Assembly (NCBI GenBank): GCA_004154925.1
Contig: QJNS01000197.1
Coordinates: 1 to 64,000 of the forward strand
Direction: 5' to 3'
Source: Monosporascus cannonballus
Taxonomy: Eukaryota; Ascomycota; Sordariomycetes; Xylariales
Length of the DNA stretch: 64,000 nucleotides
Shown here: positions 12,681 to 26,857 of the stretch, piece by piece
How positions within the stretch are numbered: position 1 is the stretch's first letter
How the letters are laid out: every line of letters starts with the position of its first letter
Notes under the pieces: model-generated
Database searches by the model: none
What the model was told of the DNA's origin: nothing
The model's input: the letters and a program-made list of their open reading frames with translations, nothing else
Program-made: the position numbers and the translations under genes

Positions 12681-14712
12681 ATTATTTTATTAACTTTAAA
12701 ATTATTACGTAAATATTAACATTATTGGGATTTATATACTTTATTTTTTACGACTTTGACTTTAATATATTTTATTTTTATAACTTTAAATTTTATTTGT
12801 TTGTTTCGTTTAAAAAATTTAATATAACGTTATATTATTTATATTAATAAATCGAGGTTTTAAAGCTGTTATGATATATTTTAAATTTTTATAATCTCTA
12901 GTAGAGCAAAATATAACTTCATAAAAGTTGAATTTATCTTATTTAAATTTAATAATGCTCTTTTCCGGGTTAAAAATTGTTTTAATTAAATTTATACCGA
13001 TTATTTTATTATTTACTTTTACTAACTCGATTTTTTAATAAAGGTTTTGAAAATATAAGTGAAAAAATTCTACGGAAATATTATTATTGAATATAAATGA
13101 AACTTATAAAGGTAATTTGCGAATAAAAGCAATTAAATCTGTTGATTTTTTCTTAAAAAATTAGTATTTTTATATAAAGTTACTTTTTAAAAAAGTAAAC
13201 AGGGGTTTTACACTAAATAAATTATACTTTAAAAAACGTTAAAATGTTAAAGTTAAACTGGTTTAAAAAGAATAGTATTTATTATATAAAGACGGTAAAT
13301 TTCTTTTGTTAAAAAAAGATAACTATTAAAACAAATCTTAATTTATTGATAATATTTAAAAGAAATAGTTTTTAGAAATCTGAGTATATTTATTTACATA
13401 TAGTTTAGTATTTTATTAAAACACATTATGAATTATTATAAAAGCTTATATTTTAATAAAAACTCAGAACAGTTATTTTGTAAATTAAAAAACCTAATAT
13501 ATACCGCTTATCGAAAAATAACAAGACGTTTTTTACCGACTTTTTATTATATTCTAGCTGTCAATAGCCGATAAATCTTTATATACCGTTGTTCTGAAAT
13601 AGAAACATTACTGTTGTTTTTTAAAAAAAATTCTGTAATAAAAAAAGTTGTTAATATTTTATGTCTTTACGTCGAAAATTTGACATGCTCGAAATTTAAT
13701 TGTTTTTTTTATTTTGACCGTTATCTATAAGGCCTTAGTAATTAAGAACGTAATTAGAAAATTACTACGTAGAGTACTAAACGTTATTATTACAACCGAA
13801 ATAAATTTTAATAACTTAATTATATATAAATGTAAACTAATAAATATTCATCATATAAAAATAAAGATTTCCATGATTATAATAAAACCTAATTTTTTTA
13901 ACAAAAATTGAAATTTTAATTTTATTTTAAATATTATTTTAACAATTAATTATTTTACGAAGTTTCCAACGTTTTGATAATTAAATTTTGGATTATATTT
14001 AATTTAATGAAATTTCAAAATAATACCTAATAATATAATAATATTTTGATTATTAATTCATTTTATATTGATTCTAAATTTATTTATATAAATTTTGATA
14101 TTTTATATTAATACTTTACAACCGCTATAAGATAAGTAAACTTTTTAATAATATTATTCATAATATTTATAATACGAATAACGTTCTTAATCGCTTTCAG
14201 AGTAAATTTTAGAAATATATTTATGGGTATTAAAATAAAATATATTCACGATTTTAATTTATTAGAAAACATATTTTATAACTACAAATAAAATGTTTTT
14301 TTATCCACCTTTCGTTATATTACTATTGTTGGTATATGAAATATTAGTTTCTTTATATTTAGACTTATAATTCAAACGTAAAAAGGTTTTAAAGTTATTT
14401 TTATTTTAAATAAGAATAATATTTATAAACTTTTAAAAAAAAACTTAAATAAAATATTATAATATTTAATATGTATTAACGTTATAGAACTTACGATAAT
14501 AAAATTACTAGCTTTAATATTTGTAAAAAATCTTTAATACTTCGATTTATAGTATAATATTAATTTTTATTATTTTTGTTTTTATCGTCGATATTTAAAA
14601 TTGTAATATTTTCGTGATTAATTATTAATTTAAAATAGATCAAACGCAACTTATATAAGACTTACAAATATTCGTTCAATAATTTATTTTCATTAATAAT
14701 AATTGATATAAA

Positions 14713-15450
14713 TGTAAGAAAATAACCTCGAAGCGTTTCTTACTTAAGCGTGGACAAGGACTTCTAACGCATCTGAGCGTTAGAATTGCTGATCTTTTAA
14801 TCATATAGCGGAATAGCTAATTCTTTTTATTCTCTTACATTATTCTAACGCCAATCGAGTATACTGGCCATTAGTCGCGGCCATAGGTTAAGGTTCGAAT
14901 TTAATATAAAAGTTGAAAAATACTAAAGATTCTTTATAGATCGTCAAAACGGGACCTTTGTTGCGCTTACAAGGCCAAATAACTTATTTATACGCATTTA
15001 ACAAAAGAGTCGACAATTAGTTACCGTACGATAATACTAATAGCTTAGAATAATAAAGGTCTTCTTATTTTCGCAATTGCTTTGGTCGGCGATATTCCGA
15101 CAATATAAGCGATTAAGGTCGCATTTAATCTCTTAAGAATTTAATATATTTAAACTGCTATTTGCTGCATATATCGCCAAAAAAATATACTAAGTTAAAA
15201 AAAAAGCCAATAAATAAAGGAATAACGAATACAAATGCGGGTTACTTTTAGGAACTCTTTTACGCGTTACCTAGGGCTCATTAATTAAGGAATCGAGACG
15301 ATTTCTAAAAAGAGGAGAAGTGATATAAGGAAATAACCTCGGGACGTTTCTTACTTAAACGCGGACAAGAACTTCTAACGCACCTTGGCGTTAAAACTGC
15401 TAATATTTTGGTCACATAGCTGAATAACTAGGTCTTTTTATTCTCTTGCA
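14713..15450 (+). mobile_element. miniature terminal-repeat retrotransposon (TRIM-like)
   Basis: Two direct repeats of about 127 and 130 bp, at 14713-14839 (tgtaag...tctcttaca) and 15321-15450 (tgatataag...tctcttgca), flank a 481-bp non-coding centre. Both share aaataacctcg, gtttcttacttaa, acttctaacgca and tttttattctctt in order. A purine run aaaaagaggagaag (15307-15320) sits directly before the second repeat, as a polypurine tract should. The element is bordered by ataaa on both sides (14708-14712 and 15451-15455), a plausible 5-bp target duplication. Its 738-bp length and lack of any open frame fit a non-autonomous TRIM mobilised by another element. The centre contains ggttcgaat (about 14892), which resembles a tRNA T-loop/B-box, but no full tRNA folds. 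Confidence 0.72.
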
Positions 15451-15689
15451 ATAAAACGAAATATTTTAATTATTTATCTTATATAACGGTTTTATTTATT
15501 AAAGTTTTAAAATTACAAATATAAAAATTACGATATATTATTATGTATTAAAAAGTTTAATTATTATTGTTTTTTATTATAAATATACAATTATTAAAAG
15601 TTTGTTGTTTTTTAAAGTTAATGTTAAAAAATTAATACGGATATTTTAAAATAATATTTAATTATAAAAGTAAAATATCGAATTTGTAA

Positions 15690-15920
15690 ATTTTGATGTT
15701 ACCTGCTAAGGTTTAAAAGACTTAGGTATTATAAGAACGATCGGACCCTTTAAGAACTTAATTCTAATAAAGCTTAGAAGTTTCATAATTAGCTTAAAAG
15801 GTTTAGCTTATCTTATTAACTTAGTAGCTTAAAGCTCGTCGAATTTTAAAGCAGCTTAAAAGGTTTAAAAGTATTTAACGAATGAGATATTGTCAAGTTA
15901 GTATAAACAACTTAAGCTAA
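15690..15920. other. slightly GC-richer non-coding segment
   Basis: This stretch has more G and C than its flanks and repeats an agcttaaaaggttta-like phrase (around 15790-15810 and 15851-15868). No open frame or terminal structure was found. It may be a remnant of single-copy or recently inserted DNA. Confidence 0.25.
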
Positions 15921-18900
15921 AAATGGAATGTATATGTTTCACATTTTTTTATAATTCATAGAATTTTCATTTATAATATAATTGAATTATTTAATTGTTT
16001 TTGAAATTATATAATATAATTAAGTTATTTTATATTTTAATTGTTTCTGATTATAATTAATATAATTTTTTCATATTCCTGTCAATATAAGCCCGTACTA
16101 TTAAAGGTTAATAATATGGTAAAATATTAAAGCGTTATATAATATATATTTTTATATAGTTATACTATTAGGTTTTAAGTAATGTTTTTAAGTTAATATA
16201 TACTCTAATATTTAAATTTTTCATATTTTCTAATTTGAAACCAGAATTAGCAAATTCGAAAAATAAGTTTGTATTTTATAAATTACGTTACAAATATCTT
16301 AGTTCAAATAATTATAGCGAAATATTATTCTAAATATTTAAAATTTAGATATAATATATTTTTCGTTTTTAATATTTAAAAAGTCTGTAAGCAGTATTTT
16401 TATTATAGCCTTTATATAGGAAAGATCTCTTCAATTAGTTTGAATTAATAATAAAAGATTACTTAGAAAAGATTAAGGCTAATTAAGAAAAGATTTATTG
16501 AAGTTTTTTTTAATTATACGAATTTTTCAAAAAAAATAAAAGTCAATGTCGAAAATTCTTATAAAATAAAATAGCGACGTACTAAATATTACACCTGTAT
16601 TATAAAATATTTATTTCGAAATATATTTTTATATTAGTAACTTTTACATCTTTATGAGAATAAACGCATAATACAAATAATAATACAATTGATATAGTTT
16701 GTAACGAAATTAAAAATAACATAAAAGGTTATTAAGATTAAAATTATATATATATATATTTAAATATTACTTAAATTATTAAAATTAATAACTTTACATA
16801 CAAATATCGTAGAAAAAGACTGAACGTATTTGAAGGTATAATCTTTTTTTATTTAATAAATGGAAATATAAAAAGAATTTTTAATTTTATATATTACAAC
16901 CCTAATATTTATGAAATTTGAAACGATATTACGTATAAATAAATATTAAATTAAACGGTATAATTAGGATTAGTTTAGATATTATTATAATATTCATAAA
17001 AAGCTTATATAATTCGGTTATTTAGTTTTTATTATAGAAAACATATTAATTACATTAAATAAAACTTTACTATAATATATATTTATAATATATAACAATT
17101 ATTATAATAAGATATTTAAAAACTAAAAAGTTGAAAAATTAATTTAAAACAGTTTAAAAATAACAAAAGGCTTTAAAGAGATACTTAAAAAATATCAAAA
17201 TTAAACGAAAATTATTCGTTTCCAAATTTATATCATTATAGTAAAATATATTATTCATTATATATGGATATTTAAAATTTTAATGTAAAACCAAATAAAA
17301 TTAATAAATATACAAAACTCTAAATAGAAAACATATTAATAAAATTATCAAAATAAAAAAAAACGAAAAGGCATTAACATAGAATTAAAGTAATATAAAA
17401 CATAATACGTTGAAAATATAAAATATCGAAAAGTTTTAAATTTTTTCTTAAAAAAATCGTTTAATAACTTAGAAAATCTTGTTATTATTTTATTTTAAAA
17501 ATAACGTTTACGTATTATCAATATTTTAAATTCATACTTTATATATTTAATACTTTTAATATTGGTTCCTTTTAAAGAATTTATATATTATCGAACTTTT
17601 AGAGAATTTAGCAACGTTATTTTTAGAAATTTTCGAAAATATTAATCGTCGTATTTTATATTAAAAAGTTTATTATATAAGTTATTTTAAACTATGGTAA
17701 GTTTTTATATAGAACATATTACAAAATAGAAAATTTTATTTGTTAAAAATATATCATATATATATATCTGAACTAAGTATTAGTTTTATATAGAGTTTTT
17801 TAAAAAAAACTATAATTCTTTTAAACAATTATGAAAAATATTAAATCGAAGTTATAGAACAAATTTATTAATATTCTTGCAATTTAAATTCAGATATTAC
17901 GTTATTTAATCCCCTAATATGTATAAAAACGCCGGTTTTTTACACCAACTATTTTTTAAAAAATTCGAATAATCGTATTTTTTAATAAAATATGAACATA
18001 TTTTATAATATAGAGTAAAATAAAAAAAAATTGATTTTTGCTTAATTTTCGGTTTTTCGATAATAGAGTTTTTGATTATTTTAATCTTATATTAACATAA
18101 GTTTTTAATATTTTAACACCGTAAAATATTTTGAAATATAATTAATACATATTGAAACTTGAATGAGAAAATTAAATTATTAAAGCTGTATCTAATTATA
18201 AACTAATCTGTTCAGTTAAAATTTTAAAACTTAATATAATAGTTTCTTTTAAGATACTATTAATAAAAAATAATGTTTTAAAGCTATTTTTATATTTGAT
18301 TTTCAATATTTCTTCTATTTATTAATTTAAAAGCAACAGTTTATATAACTATTTAGTTTTAATTAAAATATTCCAAAAATGCTTATTACAAATTAGATGT
18401 AAATTTTATATTTTAATCGATAATTAATATAAGTGGTCTATTTTAATTTATACGAAAACACAATTTTAATATTTTAAATTTTTTAATTAACTTAATTAAA
18501 CATTTTAATAAAATTATATATATTTAAAAATAATCATTAATAATAGTGTACATTTTTCTCAAGTCAAATATATACTATAAAATTCTCTTTCTATAATGGA
18601 TTTAAACACTAATTAGAAATTTATATAATAGCATATAAAGTAAAAAAAGGAAATTATTTATCAATATTAATTTCTCGAATAATAAAGTTTAAAACATATC
18701 TCTTATTATGTAAAAACAATATTTACTATAATTAATGACTTTTTCGAATATTTTAAATTTATAAATAAAATTAAAAATCTTATTGATATCAAAAAACGTT
18801 ATATATAATTTTGTTTTTAATATATCAATAATATATATAAAACTATTTTGGGAAAATATTACAATATTTAAAAAGTTAATTTTCAAAAGGTTTTCTTTAT

Positions 18901-21900
18901 ACAAGTCTATTACAATTATAAATATCTTTAAATTATAGGCGTAATATTAAATAAATAGAGCTTTTAAAATTTTCTCCATATTTGTTTTTATTTTAATTAT
19001 ATTATAAAAAGTTCTCGTAATATTATTAAATAAATCTTTTTCTACATTTTTAAAAAGTTTAGCATTTAGAAAATTTAGCTTTCTAAATATATTTTTAAAA
19101 GTAACCGTTGAACATAAATTTAATTTTACTTAAAATATAAACAATATTAAAATAAAATTAGAAAACTAATTAAAATTATTATATATTTCGTGCTTAGTTT
19201 TCCAGTACTTTTTCCACGTAAATGTATTTATTTAACTATATAATTAATAAATTTATATTTCATTAAATTAAATATCATCCGAATATATAATTGCAAATAA
19301 ATTCGAAAATCATCTACAGTGTATATTAAATAAATAATATCGAATTTTACAATAGCATATTTTCTATAAGTTTTATTTAGTAAATGCTTTTTAAAAAAAC
19401 AATATAATTAGTTTAACAAAACTTATATACATCTGTTATTCGTTTTATTTCGAATAATATAAAATCACTTTTTCAAATTCGTAAATACGAAATATATATA
19501 TTTCAATCTAAATAACAAGCCTATAATTGAAATATGTAATTCAATATATTTTCGTTAAATATTTTTATAAATTAATAGAATTTGGATTTTTTTAATTAAT
19601 TAAAACGAATTCGTTGTAGATATTTATTAAGTTTTCGTTTTAATATAGTTTTAAAAAACATTTTTACGGTTTTTAACGTATTATTATAATCTTTTTTTGG
19701 AAAAATATTACTTTCTGCTAATATTAGAATATAAATTGACGAAAAAATCCGGTTATATTAATGTACGGTTTTGAAACTTTAAAATTTGAAAAAAAAAGTA
19801 TATAACATTTAAATACCGTTCTTAGTAATAAAAAATGAAAATTATTTACTTTATATTCGAAAAACATGTTTCTTATTTAACTGACAACAGTTTTTGAAAA
19901 AGTTAATATTAAGCCTTTGAAAAACATGATTTTAAGCTTTATTAATATATTTTATATTATTTTTATTATTTTATTAATAAAAGTTATATGGTTTATATAA
20001 ATTATAATAAATGTGTCTAGTATTTAGAAAATCCAGTTTATAAAATATTAAATATATATATAATTATGTCCCATTGTAAACAAATGAAATTAAATAAATT
20101 TAAGTTTTAACGCACGATAATAATGATTTTATTATTATAGTTTTTATATATAGGAAGTTTATAAAAAATTAAAAATATTTTAAAGACTTAATATATAACT
20201 ATACTTTGCTTTTTTAGAAAGGGTGAAATATAAAGAAGTTTAAAATATACGTTAAATCTTAATATTTTATTTCACTTTAAAAAGTTTATAACAATTTATT
20301 TTATCAATTTCTCTTATTATTTATCATATTTTAAAAACGGAATAATACGTTAACAAAATCTATATTATTACCCAAATTCTGTGAGCTAAGTATTATGTTT
20401 TATGGATTTATTTATATAAAATATTCCGTGTAGGTTATATCGACATTTTATATATATATTTGTATTTATAGTAATAACCTTAAACAAATTGTTTTAATAG
20501 GCTATTTTTATTAAAAATAAAGCCGGGTTTAAAAGTTTTGTCTTATTTTCATCTACGGCGATTTATAGGGTTTTTGCTGTTATTTTCGCCGATTATATAA
20601 TATATATTATTTCGTTAAATATTTTAAACTTTTACAAAAATAGAAGTTTTTGAATTTTTAGACCAACTTAAAATTTACCGTTAACTTGTTTATTTAATAT
20701 ATGAATTGTTTAAACGAAAAACGCTACTTTTTTTAAAAAAAAAACTTAATTTTCGTTATTATTATTTTTAATTTTGATACAATTTAATTTCTATTTTGTT
20801 TATATAAATTTTAGACATATAATATGGAACAGACTATATTCGATGTTTTGGCTAAAGTAATAACCTTAAATACATCGTTGTATTTTGTATTAAAAATATA
20901 AGTTCTTTAATTTTTCAAACTCGCATAAAAATATATCTTACAATAATTAAATAAAATAAAACTGTTCTATTTACGATTATTAATCTTCGCTTAAAAATTA
21001 ATTTATTAATTATTTATAAAAACTTTAAATACTTTAAAAATCCATTTTTAATTATTTTAGTTAAGTAATATAATATAACGACGTAATTATTATAAGGTTT
21101 TGTACTTAAAATATATTAACATTAAATATTAAATTAATGCTATGTTTATTATAAATATCGCTATTTTAAATCTATTGAAATAATGCTTAAGAGTTTTACA
21201 CTAAATAATAATTTTTTGGGAAACTTTATTAAATATTTATTTTTTTCAATTTAGTAATTCGTGCAGTAAATATTTTTGTAATAGAGGTAAACTTTTATAA
21301 TTTAAATTTTTACTTTAAAATATTAATACACTTCATATCGAAATAAATATCTGTTGATATTAATTTATTTATACCCGTTATTTATATGTAATAATCAATA
21401 TATTTATAACTTTTGCAGATTTATTTCTTGTTCAGAATAATTTAATAAATATTATATTATACCCTCGTTTACTACAAAATTTTCGTGATTATTTTTTGAC
21501 GATATTATTAATTATTTCGATATTTTTAAAGCTTTATATTCACCGTTTTTATACAATATTATAAATAAAAAAACCTTTTTAAGCATACCTAATTAAAATG
21601 TGTCTATATAAATATTTTAATAATTTGCATTTATAATAACTTTAAAGAAATTATCCAAAAAATTGGTTATATTATTATTAGCATTGATATTATCATTATA
21701 GAATGAAATTTTGAATTTTTTCTAAATTTGCAAAATAAATATAATTATTTAGTTTTATTATTAGTTACTAGACTTTTTCGTAATTATTATTCAAATTCCT
21801 TTTATTAATTTTAACGTAACCGTTTTAGTTGTTATACCGTTTAAATGTTAATTTTTATATTTTACCTTAGAAACGTTAATTTTTACACTAATTATAATTT

Positions 21901-22244
21901 ATGTTACTATAATTTTTATAGGCTTTTTAAAATATTTACGTATTTTCTTTTTATAAATTTCAATATTCTAATTATTATTACATTTATCGTTATATTAATA
22001 ATTATAATACTTTTTATAATAATAAAACCATGTGTTAAATTCGCCGTAATTACGTTGATAGGGTATATTTAAATTACACTTTTAAAATCATTTTTCGGTT
22101 TTAACTTCGTTTTCAATATATGTATAATTTGAAACAATAATTTAATAACTTATATACTAAAACTTTTACTTAGTTTAAAATAGAAGTTATTATAACTAAT
22201 GTAAAATTTTTAAATAAATTTAAGTAAGTTATAATATACACTAT

Positions 22245-22380
22245 AAATACGTTATTGCGTTCGAAAATATTTAATATAGTATTTATCGTACAAGTTACAT
22301 CGTATAATAATTTTCTATATATTTAGCTTAGCTTCGAAAACATGGTTCAAACCTAAATATATTTAGTATAACATTAATAA
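22245..22380 (+). repeat. dispersed repeat family R, copy 2 (partial)
   Basis: The blocks tttatcgtacaagttacatcgtataataattttct and tttagcttagcttcgaaaa (given here as a description of two adjacent phrases) match 23130-23230 nearly base for base. This copy lies about 0.9 kb upstream of copy 3 in the same orientation. Confidence 0.55.
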
Positions 22381-22967
22381 AGAATAACAATGAATGAACG
22401 AATTGCTCACGTTATTTTTTCCAAATATAAAATTTTTATTTATAATATTACTAATCAACTTAACAACTTGAATATATTGAAAAAATTATTGTATTTTAAA
22501 AATAGATGATATATTATAAAAACATTATATAATTTATTGTTTTTTAAATGTAAAACAAATTCTATATTTAAAATTTTAATATATTTCTTTTAAATTAATT
22601 TTATTATTAAGTCGTACTTCATATTAAATTTATATATTTTTGTATAATAATTATGTACAAAATACAAATTATTTTTTTATTTTCATTTTCCCAACGTTAC
22701 CTTTTAAATTGCCGAAAAGATATATATTTCGTTAATGTATATATTCGGTAAAAATTATTAAACTATTGCGGTTATAAAACTTTAAAATGAAAAAAAAGCC
22801 GAGCTATTAAATTTTATTTGAAAAGGTAATATTTTGCAATGTTTAATTTTTATCGAATATATATGCGGTTTCAGATGAGTTATTCAATATTATATAAATA
22901 GATTCGTTTTTTAATATAAACGTAGTAATAAAAATAATTATTAATTATTTTATAGTTCACAAAAGTT

Positions 22968-23235
22968 GAAACTTGTCGACAACTACGTATATGAGCCTTT
23001 TAAGTCCACTTTAGTAGAAAAATTGCCTACCTAAAGAAGCTCAGTAGTCGGCTTTAAAGTAAGGCTTTATAGAACTAAGATATAATCTATTTTAATCGTA
23101 AATATTACTAATTAGTTAACGCATTTGAAGATATTAAAAAGTGTATTTATCGTGCAAAATATATCGTATAATAATTTTCTGTATATTTAGCTTAGTTTGG
23201 AAAATATAGTTTGAATCTAAATATATCTTATATTA
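22968..23235 (+). repeat. dispersed repeat family R, copy 3
   Basis: The longest match to 6615-6890, and to 22245-22380 over its right part. It contains agtcggctttaaagtaagg and the block ending ttagcttagtttggaaaa. The spacing of copies 2 and 3 (about 0.9 kb, same orientation) could mean they are terminal repeats of one small element. This was not proven. Confidence 0.5.
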
Positions 23236-24428
23236 TTGTCGGTTAAATTTTGACCAGTTTTTATAAATGTAATAACAATATATAATTAAATCCATTTAAA
23301 CGACAACTGTAAATTTAAAATATAATTACATTTTATTCTAATTTAAAAATCAAAATTTACTCCGCAAATTTAAAATAAGTTTCGTAATAAAATACGAAAT
23401 AATAATATTAAATTTTATTTCGAAAATCTCGATAGTAAAATAAATCGGAGTTCTTTTAAATGCAGAGTTCTTCATAAAACTAAATTATATGTAATATTAT
23501 ATAATAAAGATAAAGATTAAATTGTTTTATATTTTGGTCATAAATTTAATAATGCTAAATACTTTTTAAGGTTTGTGTTTTTACTGAACATAATAACCGT
23601 TTTCATATCCGCGGTAATCGGATTTATTTATAAAATATATATATATAAGTGTTTCGATTTCAAATCGAAGCGAAAAAGGTTTTTATTTATAATAAATTAA
23701 TGTAAATTTTGTTTTCCGATATATATAAAATGTTATTATGTTTAACACGATACTTGTAATTTTTTCGTATTTATATAAACTATATACGTTTGTTTTGCGA
23801 ACTATTTATTTTGCTTTAATGAAATGTATTATTAAATAATTTAAATAACTTTTAAATTTAGCGTTAATTAAGTTCTATCGATTAATGTATTTTTAAAGTA
23901 TTAATAGTTAATTTCGAAACGAAATAAAGTAATAAACGTACGTATATAAATTGAATCGTTTTTATCGTAATTTAGAACTTAAATATTAAACAAATATATA
24001 ATTAAAAAAATTTGATATTTCGTAATAATTTTGTATTTCTGCTTTTAATTACTTCAAAAATATAGATATATTAGTAAGAAATATTTCGAATTAAGCCTGG
24101 TAATAATTCGAATATAAGATATAAAAAACAAAGGTTCAAATAATATTAACAACATATGTTGAAAAATTACGATTTATTGATTTAGTATTTATATACCGAG
24201 CGAAAAAAATAGTTTTCTATAATTAAGAAAATAATTAATTCGAACTTTTTTATAAAATTTCGAAATTACTAATAGCTTACTTTAAGTCAAAAAACTGTAT
24301 TTTAGGAATAAGAAAACTTTAATACTATAAATATATTAGTAACTATTAAAGTAAATATTAATTTATTAACATTTTTAAAAAATCTGTTATAAGTTTAAGT
24401 TTTCTTAATTATATATGTTCCTTGTTTT

Positions 24429-24512
24429 TTATTTAAAGACATTATAAGAGGTTATAAAACGTCGTATTTTTTTTAAAAAAAGGCGAAAAAACGCCTTTTT
24501 GAAACTATAAAA
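24429..24512 (+). repeat. dispersed repeat family U, copy 2
   Basis: Matches 12582-12680 through acattataagag..., aaacgtcgta, aggcgaaaaa and ataaaaagcgtaa in order. It includes one of the T8A7 palindromes (24467-24481). Confidence 0.4.
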
Positions 24513-25984
24513 AGCGTAATACTAATAGTTAAAATTTTTAGTTAATAATAATTAAAAGTATTTGTTATAAAAGAGTTAAAACGAAAAAGCGAAAATATGA
24601 TGTTTGTAACAAGCTCGAATATAATGTGCGTATTTGTAAAAATACTTTAAACAAGTTAAATAAAGATAAATTTTCTAAGTTTTACTTAATTTATTAAGCT
24701 GTAGTTGCTTTATTTAGTTTGATTTTAACGAAGTGCTCAAAATTATTCCGCAAGATAGTGTAGTATATTACTTAGTTTTAAAAATATATTTATTAGATAT
24801 AATATTTCAATTTTCAATATATAGAAACTAAAGTACTAACCGGTCAAACATCGTAAAATAAAATAAAACTTAATAGACCTAAAACATATACAAATCGTAT
24901 TATAAAACAATATAACAATATTAAAATATAACAAAAAAATATATTACAAATAATATATAATAAAAGCAAACACTTTTTCATTTATATTCACTGTACTAAA
25001 AATAACGAATAATTCTTTTAAGTTTTAAAAACATATTCAATATATAAATATAAAAAGAAACTCTACTTTAACAATATACATTATTTTAGATTTAATATGT
25101 AGATAAAATAATATTAACATATTCAAAACAACTATAACCGATTTACTTTAAAATCGAAAAAACTATATATTAATTATATTTTATGATACATTACGTTCGT
25201 CTAAGGTTGTATGTATAATTAAACTTTTAAATTAAAAAGTATTCTCCTAAAACCAAGTAATAAACGATTTTATACAAATTATTATATAAACTATTAATTA
25301 CATATTCATATAAAGGCTAAGCTAGCAATATATTTACATTTACGACTTTATTTCTGTTTAACAATAAAAAATAAAATAAAAGGTTATTTTTACTCTAAGT
25401 AAAGTTTAAACAAGTGAAGCAAAAGAATTTTTAAAAATTTAAAATATAATTAAGTAAACTAAACCAAATTTTAAATCGGAAAATAGTGATTTTTAAAGGT
25501 TTAAAAACAATTTTAATAATTTATATAATATAAAATAGTCGACAAAGCTTATTTTAAATTTTATTGAAAATGTAAAGAAGTTTTTCCAAATAATCAAATT
25601 TGCTTATTTGAAAATAATAAAGCTAGATTTTATTATATTAAACGGATTAATATATATTATATATTATCATTCTATTATAAATTTCGTAAACATAAAAACT
25701 ATTATTATATTACTATTAATTACTTTCGTATTTGATAAAGATATATTATATGTATTTATTCGGTTTTGTTTTTTTTAAAAAAACCAACAATTTATTTTTT
25801 ACTAGCTTAAACATTTCATTAATATATACTTTATATGTTTTTAAAGTTCCAAGTCGTATTTTAATTGTAGTACTATTTACACTTATGCTGTTAATTTGTA
25901 GTATATCAAGGTATTTTTTAAAAACGTTATTTTATTTTAAATTTAAAATAGATTTTAAAATAATTAATCTGTTCTAAACTGAAC

Positions 25985-26065
25985 TATATATATAACAAAT
26001 TATTATACAATACAATTTACACGATAAATACTAAATCTAGTATTTGAAAATACGATAACTAATTT
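25985..26065 (-). repeat. dispersed repeat family R, inverted fragment
   Basis: The phrases attattatacaataca and acacgataaatactaaatct match the reverse complement of the family R block at 22245-22300. It lies near the right end of AT block 1. Confidence 0.45.
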
Positions 26066-26380
26066 GTAATTCTCTTAGTTAATATATATATATATTAGTT
26101 TTATATAAAGTGTGTTAAATGAAGAAATATATAGAAAACTTTAATTTATTTTATTTGTAATAATTTAAATTCTAATTTTTTTTAAATAACATAAATCTTT
26201 GATTTTTCGTATTATATTAAGATTTGAAAATTATAATATATGTTTAATACATTTAAAAACTTCGAAATTTTTTTTAAAAAAACCTCATTGATTAATCTGT
26301 TATTAGTTGTAATTTTTTTTTAAAAAAGTTTAGTTAATGTTTTAAGTTCTTTAAGTTACTATTTAATCGAAAGCTCTAGT

Positions 26381-26410
26381 TACGATTATGCTGCAGGCGC
26401 AACTATATCT
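26381..26410 (-). repeat. GC-rich boundary motif, copy 2 (short)
   Basis: On the minus strand it reads agatatagttgcgcctgcag followed by cataatcg. The part g(t/c)tgcgcctgc(a/g)gcata differs from the copy at 34151-34200 only by transitions. It lies exactly where AT block 1 gives way to gene island 2, and is inverted relative to the copies at the right edges of the islands. Confidence 0.5.
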
Positions 26411-26857
26411 TAAAATGGAGCCTAATCTTGATAAGGTAAACTGAATACACTAACAAAGAACTGATATCCCTTGTGTCTCATCTATATCATCCCTTTTGTA
26501 CTTCAACGCTAATTCTCTCTGCTCGACCGCGTTCATCCGCCCCGGCCTACGCTTTGATACGCAGGCAATGCCCAGAATGAAGTTTCGGCAATGCTCTAGG
26601 TATTATCTGCGATTACCGTAGCATCTCGTACCACCACGCCAGTATATCTTCACCCTGGGTCCACAAGTTACTGCCGTTCCTCCGACTGGCTTTGGTCATT
26701 TGCAAGACTCCTCTCGCCGTGCGCACCATATTATTGATTCTCCTTCTCACATTTTCTTCCTCTTCCCTGTCCGTCTGATTGCAATCGGACGCTTAGCTGT
26801 CCATTCAGAATCCTTAACGACCTACTTCGATAACTTAGCCCGGCTATATTAGCAACC
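26411..26857 (+). promoter_or_regulatory. upstream region of the karyopherin gene
   Basis: About 450 nt of GC-balanced sequence between the AT block and the karyopherin start codon. It has pyrimidine-rich stretches (for example ttctccttctcacattttcttcc-type sequence near 26740-26775), common in fungal core promoters. No specific operator was recognised and no other gene was seen. Confidence 0.4.

Larger units (their letters stand above)
3720..26380. other. AT-rich, RIP-degraded repeat block 1
   Basis: About 22.7 kb of strongly AT-rich sequence between the two gene islands. TpA is very frequent, CpA/TpG are rare and CpG persists, as expected when RIP converts CpA to TpA. All open frames are short, rich in Ile, Phe, Tyr, Lys and Asn, and lack recognisable genes apart from transposase fragments. 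Boundaries are abrupt, within a few tens of bases. Dispersed repeats and LTR pieces listed separately show that the block is nested old transposons. In 3720-6600, 9100-12130, 15920-22200, 23240-24420 and 24520-25980 I recognise nothing specific beyond this. Confidence 0.9.

Noticed and set aside
14840..14910. tRNA gene around ggttcgaat inside the TRIM-like element
   Set aside because: The B-box-like phrase is present, but I could not form acceptor, D and anticodon arms around it.
4312..26000. Open frames of 60-80 codons in AT block 1, other than the transposase-like ones, as genes
   Set aside because: They are Ile/Phe/Tyr/Lys/Asn-rich, overlap on both strands, have no splice pattern and sit in RIPed DNA, where such frames arise from composition.
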